From: Alphaproteobacteria bacterium
GTDB taxonomy: Bacteria > Pseudomonadota > Alphaproteobacteria > Micropepsales > Micropepsaceae
Assembly (NCBI GenBank): GCA_013389115.1
Contig: JACADY010000011.1
Coordinates: 1-64,000 of the forward strand
DNA: 64,000 bases
Direction of reading: 5' to 3'
A program made the position numbers and the translations under genes. Each line of letters begins with the position of its first letter. The stretch's first letter is position 1. The notes beneath the pieces are model-generated. The model saw only the letters and a program-made list of their open reading frames with translations, made no database searches and was not told where the DNA came from. Below are positions 60,346 through 64,000 of this stretch, in pieces.

Positions 60346-60785
60346 TGTCCCTTATCGTCTTGCTCTTTCGCGGACCGCGGGCGTTGCTGCCCTGCCTTGC
60401 GCTTCTCTATGGGCTCTCGGGCTGCATCACCATTGAAACGGGCGAGAATGCTCCTGAATGCCCGGGAGAATGGATGACGCGCACCGAACTGTTCTTCGGC
60501 CTTTCGAACGCTAATGGTCCGATCACGGATGAACAATTCAAGCGCTTCGTCGACACAGAGGTCGCGCCCAAATTTCCCGAGGGCTTTACCATTCTCGGCG
60601 GGGAAGGCGCGTGGCAAGGGGCGTCGGGCCAGTCGCAACGTGAAGGTGCCCGGGTGATCGTGCGCGTACACAAAGGAACCGTCAGCGACGAGGCAACCAT
60701 TAACGATGTGATGGAGACCTATAAAAGGCAGTTCCAGCAACAGTCCGTCATGCGCTCAGACGAGATCGTCTGTACACGGTTCTGA
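60342..60785 (+). CDS. hypothetical lipoprotein (DUF3574-like)
   Basis: LALLYGLSGC lipobox; RTELFFGLSNANGPITDEQFKRFVDTEVAPKFPEGFTILGGEGAW. Confidence 0.7.
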   Translation: MMSLIVLLFRGPRALLPCLALLYGLSGCITIETGENAPECPGEWMTRTELFFGLSNANGPITDEQFKRFVDTEVAPKFPEGFTILGGEGAWQGASGQSQREGARVIVRVHKGTVSDEATINDVMETYKRQFQQQSVMRSDEIVCTRF

Positions 60786-60790
60786 CAAGA

Positions 60791-60822
60791 AAGGCGCCTC
60801 ACCCGGCGGGGAGAGGCGCCTT
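60791..60822. terminator. bidirectional terminator-like hairpin between convergent genes
   Basis: AAGGCGCCTC (60791..60800) / GAGGCGCCTT (60813..60822). Confidence 0.55.
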
Positions 60823-60841
60823 ATGCTTGCCATTGATGCGA

Positions 60842-61612
60842 TCAGTTGAAGTGGTAGCTGATGCCCGCGCGAACGACGTGCATGTCCAAATCGACGTCGA
60901 CGGATTCGCTGTACCCTGGATAGGCTGCGGCAGTGCTGTTCGAGGAGAACGTCGCATCCTCGAAGTCGTAATAGTTGTATTCGGCCTTGAAGGACCAGTT
61001 GGGCGCAAACATTTCCTCAAAGCCCGCGCCGATTGTCCAACCGAAAAGCGTATCGGTGGTCGAGCCATAGCTCGTGTAGTCGGGACCCGTGGCCATCGGA
61101 TCGAGCTGGCCGGTGATGGCCGAGCCAACCTCGACCTCCGCGACGGCAAGGCCGCCGGTCACGAAGAACAGCGTCTGCTTGATCGACAGACCAAAGCGCG
61201 GGCGCAAGGTGGCCAGATAGGTCGTCTTGATGTCCTGGCGGAACGTGAAATCGAGGTTGTTCACCGGCTCCGTCAAGGGGCCTTCGGTGCGGGTATCCTC
61301 AAGACTGGTAAAGCTGATATCGGCTTCAAACCCGGCGACCCAGCGGTCGAAAGCAAAGTTGAAGCCGCCATGGATCCCACCCAGGATGCCGTCGGCGTCC
61401 ATATCGCCGGTACCGCCATCGGCGATCACGGACTGGATCTGCGGATCAACCGTCGACCAGGCGCCGCCTTCTTCCATGACGAATTCAGAATCCTGCCAGC
61501 CATAGCCTGCATTGGCGCCAATGTAGAAGCCGTCCCAGATCGCCGGGTCCGCGCTAGCCGGGGACGCCAAGCCAATTACGAGTGCCGCTGAAATCCCGAT
61601 AAGGATGCGCAT
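60842..61612 (-). CDS. outer membrane beta-barrel protein
   Basis: Signal peptide, WDGFYIGANAGYGW, C-terminal HVVRAGISYHFN. Confidence 0.9.
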   Translation of the reverse strand: MRILIGISAALVIGLASPASADPAIWDGFYIGANAGYGWQDSEFVMEEGGAWSTVDPQIQSVIADGGTGDMDADGILGGIHGGFNFAFDRWVAGFEADISFTSLEDTRTEGPLTEPVNNLDFTFRQDIKTTYLATLRPRFGLSIKQTLFFVTGGLAVAEVEVGSAITGQLDPMATGPDYTSYGSTTDTLFGWTIGAGFEEMFAPNWSFKAEYNYYDFEDATFSSNSTAAAYPGYSESVDVDLDMHVVRAGISYHFN

Positions 61613-61735
61613 GGGTCGAGGGTTCCTTCGCGTTGCCTTCGCCCGCGACCATGACCCGCTAAGGTTAAAATCGGCTTACCATGCGCGCTAAAATTGCAAC
61701 GATCTGACGCGAAGAACGGCCAGCGCGCGGCGCCC

Positions 61736-62089
61736 TCAGGTGAACTTCATGCCGAGAGACGTGGCGATGATCACCGCGTGCGAAAAACCGATGAGGAAGA
61801 CGACGCCGATCCAAATGAACTCATAGAGGAGCCAGCGATCCTTCATGCCGTTGCCCTGGGGAATGAGAATTCTTGGAACGAGCGCCATGACGACCGTCAG
61901 AAACAGTGCGATCGAGGGCATCATGAACAGCACGACCGGCACGAAAGCCAGGTGCATCCAGCGCACCGGGCTTGCCTCGGCGAAGGCGATGTCGGCGCTG
62001 GGGAAGATCATCACGAACGTGACGGCGGAGGCCGCGAACATCACCGCGATCAGAACGAGGCTCGTCACTACGGGCGTCTTGAAATCCAT
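61736..62089 (-). CDS. small integral membrane protein
   Basis: MDFKTPVVTSLVLIAVMFAASAVTFVMIF... four hydrophobic segments. Confidence 0.6.
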   Translation of the reverse strand: MDFKTPVVTSLVLIAVMFAASAVTFVMIFPSADIAFAEASPVRWMHLAFVPVVLFMMPSIALFLTVVMALVPRILIPQGNGMKDRWLLYEFIWIGVVFLIGFSHAVIIATSLGMKFT

Positions 62090-62214
62090 CCGGCCGCTTC
62101 CCCCTTTTGCCACGTTCCCGTCTTGTTGCGCCTGCGGGCACCGCATCGTCCCCGCAGGCGTCATTCCCTAGTGGAAGGGTGGAAGGACGCTGACCTTCCA
62201 CCTTTCCCACGCAC

Positions 62215-64000
<1,786 letters not shown>

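Overview
This is a GC-rich alphaproteobacterial chromosome segment with three parts. (1) About 0.6-18 kb is an accessory region. It holds a Crp/Fnr regulator, a CoA-thioester/GST catabolic cluster (two adjacent acyl-CoA dehydrogenases, nitronate monooxygenase, DsbA/HCCA-isomerase-like protein, GST, acyl-CoA ligase) and eroded integrase, IS5 and GST fragments. It ends at tRNA-Phe. (2) A conserved core block follows (yacG, RNase E/G, maf, infA, LMW phosphatase, UPF0262, hisD, DUF2948, murA), then a qNOR-type nitric oxide reductase. (3) A 12.4-kb integrative island at about 29,427-41,867 is followed by core metabolism: sodB, gabT, hemN, gabD, terC, exoD, TSUP, leucine dehydrogenase, indolepyruvate oxidoreductase, phhA, dsbD, thiolase and a haloalkane dehalogenase open at the window edge. 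The island is the most interesting part. It splits a tRNA-Thr(GGT) gene exactly at its anticodon stem-loop: the 5' half is at 29400-29439 and the 3' half at 41855-41902. It carries its own complete, compensatorily mutated tRNA-Thr(GGT) at 29535-29609, set between candidate integrase arm sites (GGGGTAACG, two direct plus one inverted at each end). Its cargo is a C5-cytosine methyltransferase, a NaeI-like restriction enzyme and a Vsr nuclease. In a by-eye scan of all CCGG occurrences in the island I found no GCCGGC (the NaeI site), although the site is frequent in flanking host DNA. The rest (integrase, AlpA, primase-helicase, serine recombinase, possible small-terminase-like protein, no capsid genes) resembles a phage satellite. 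All family names come from reading the protein sequences; no database search was run.
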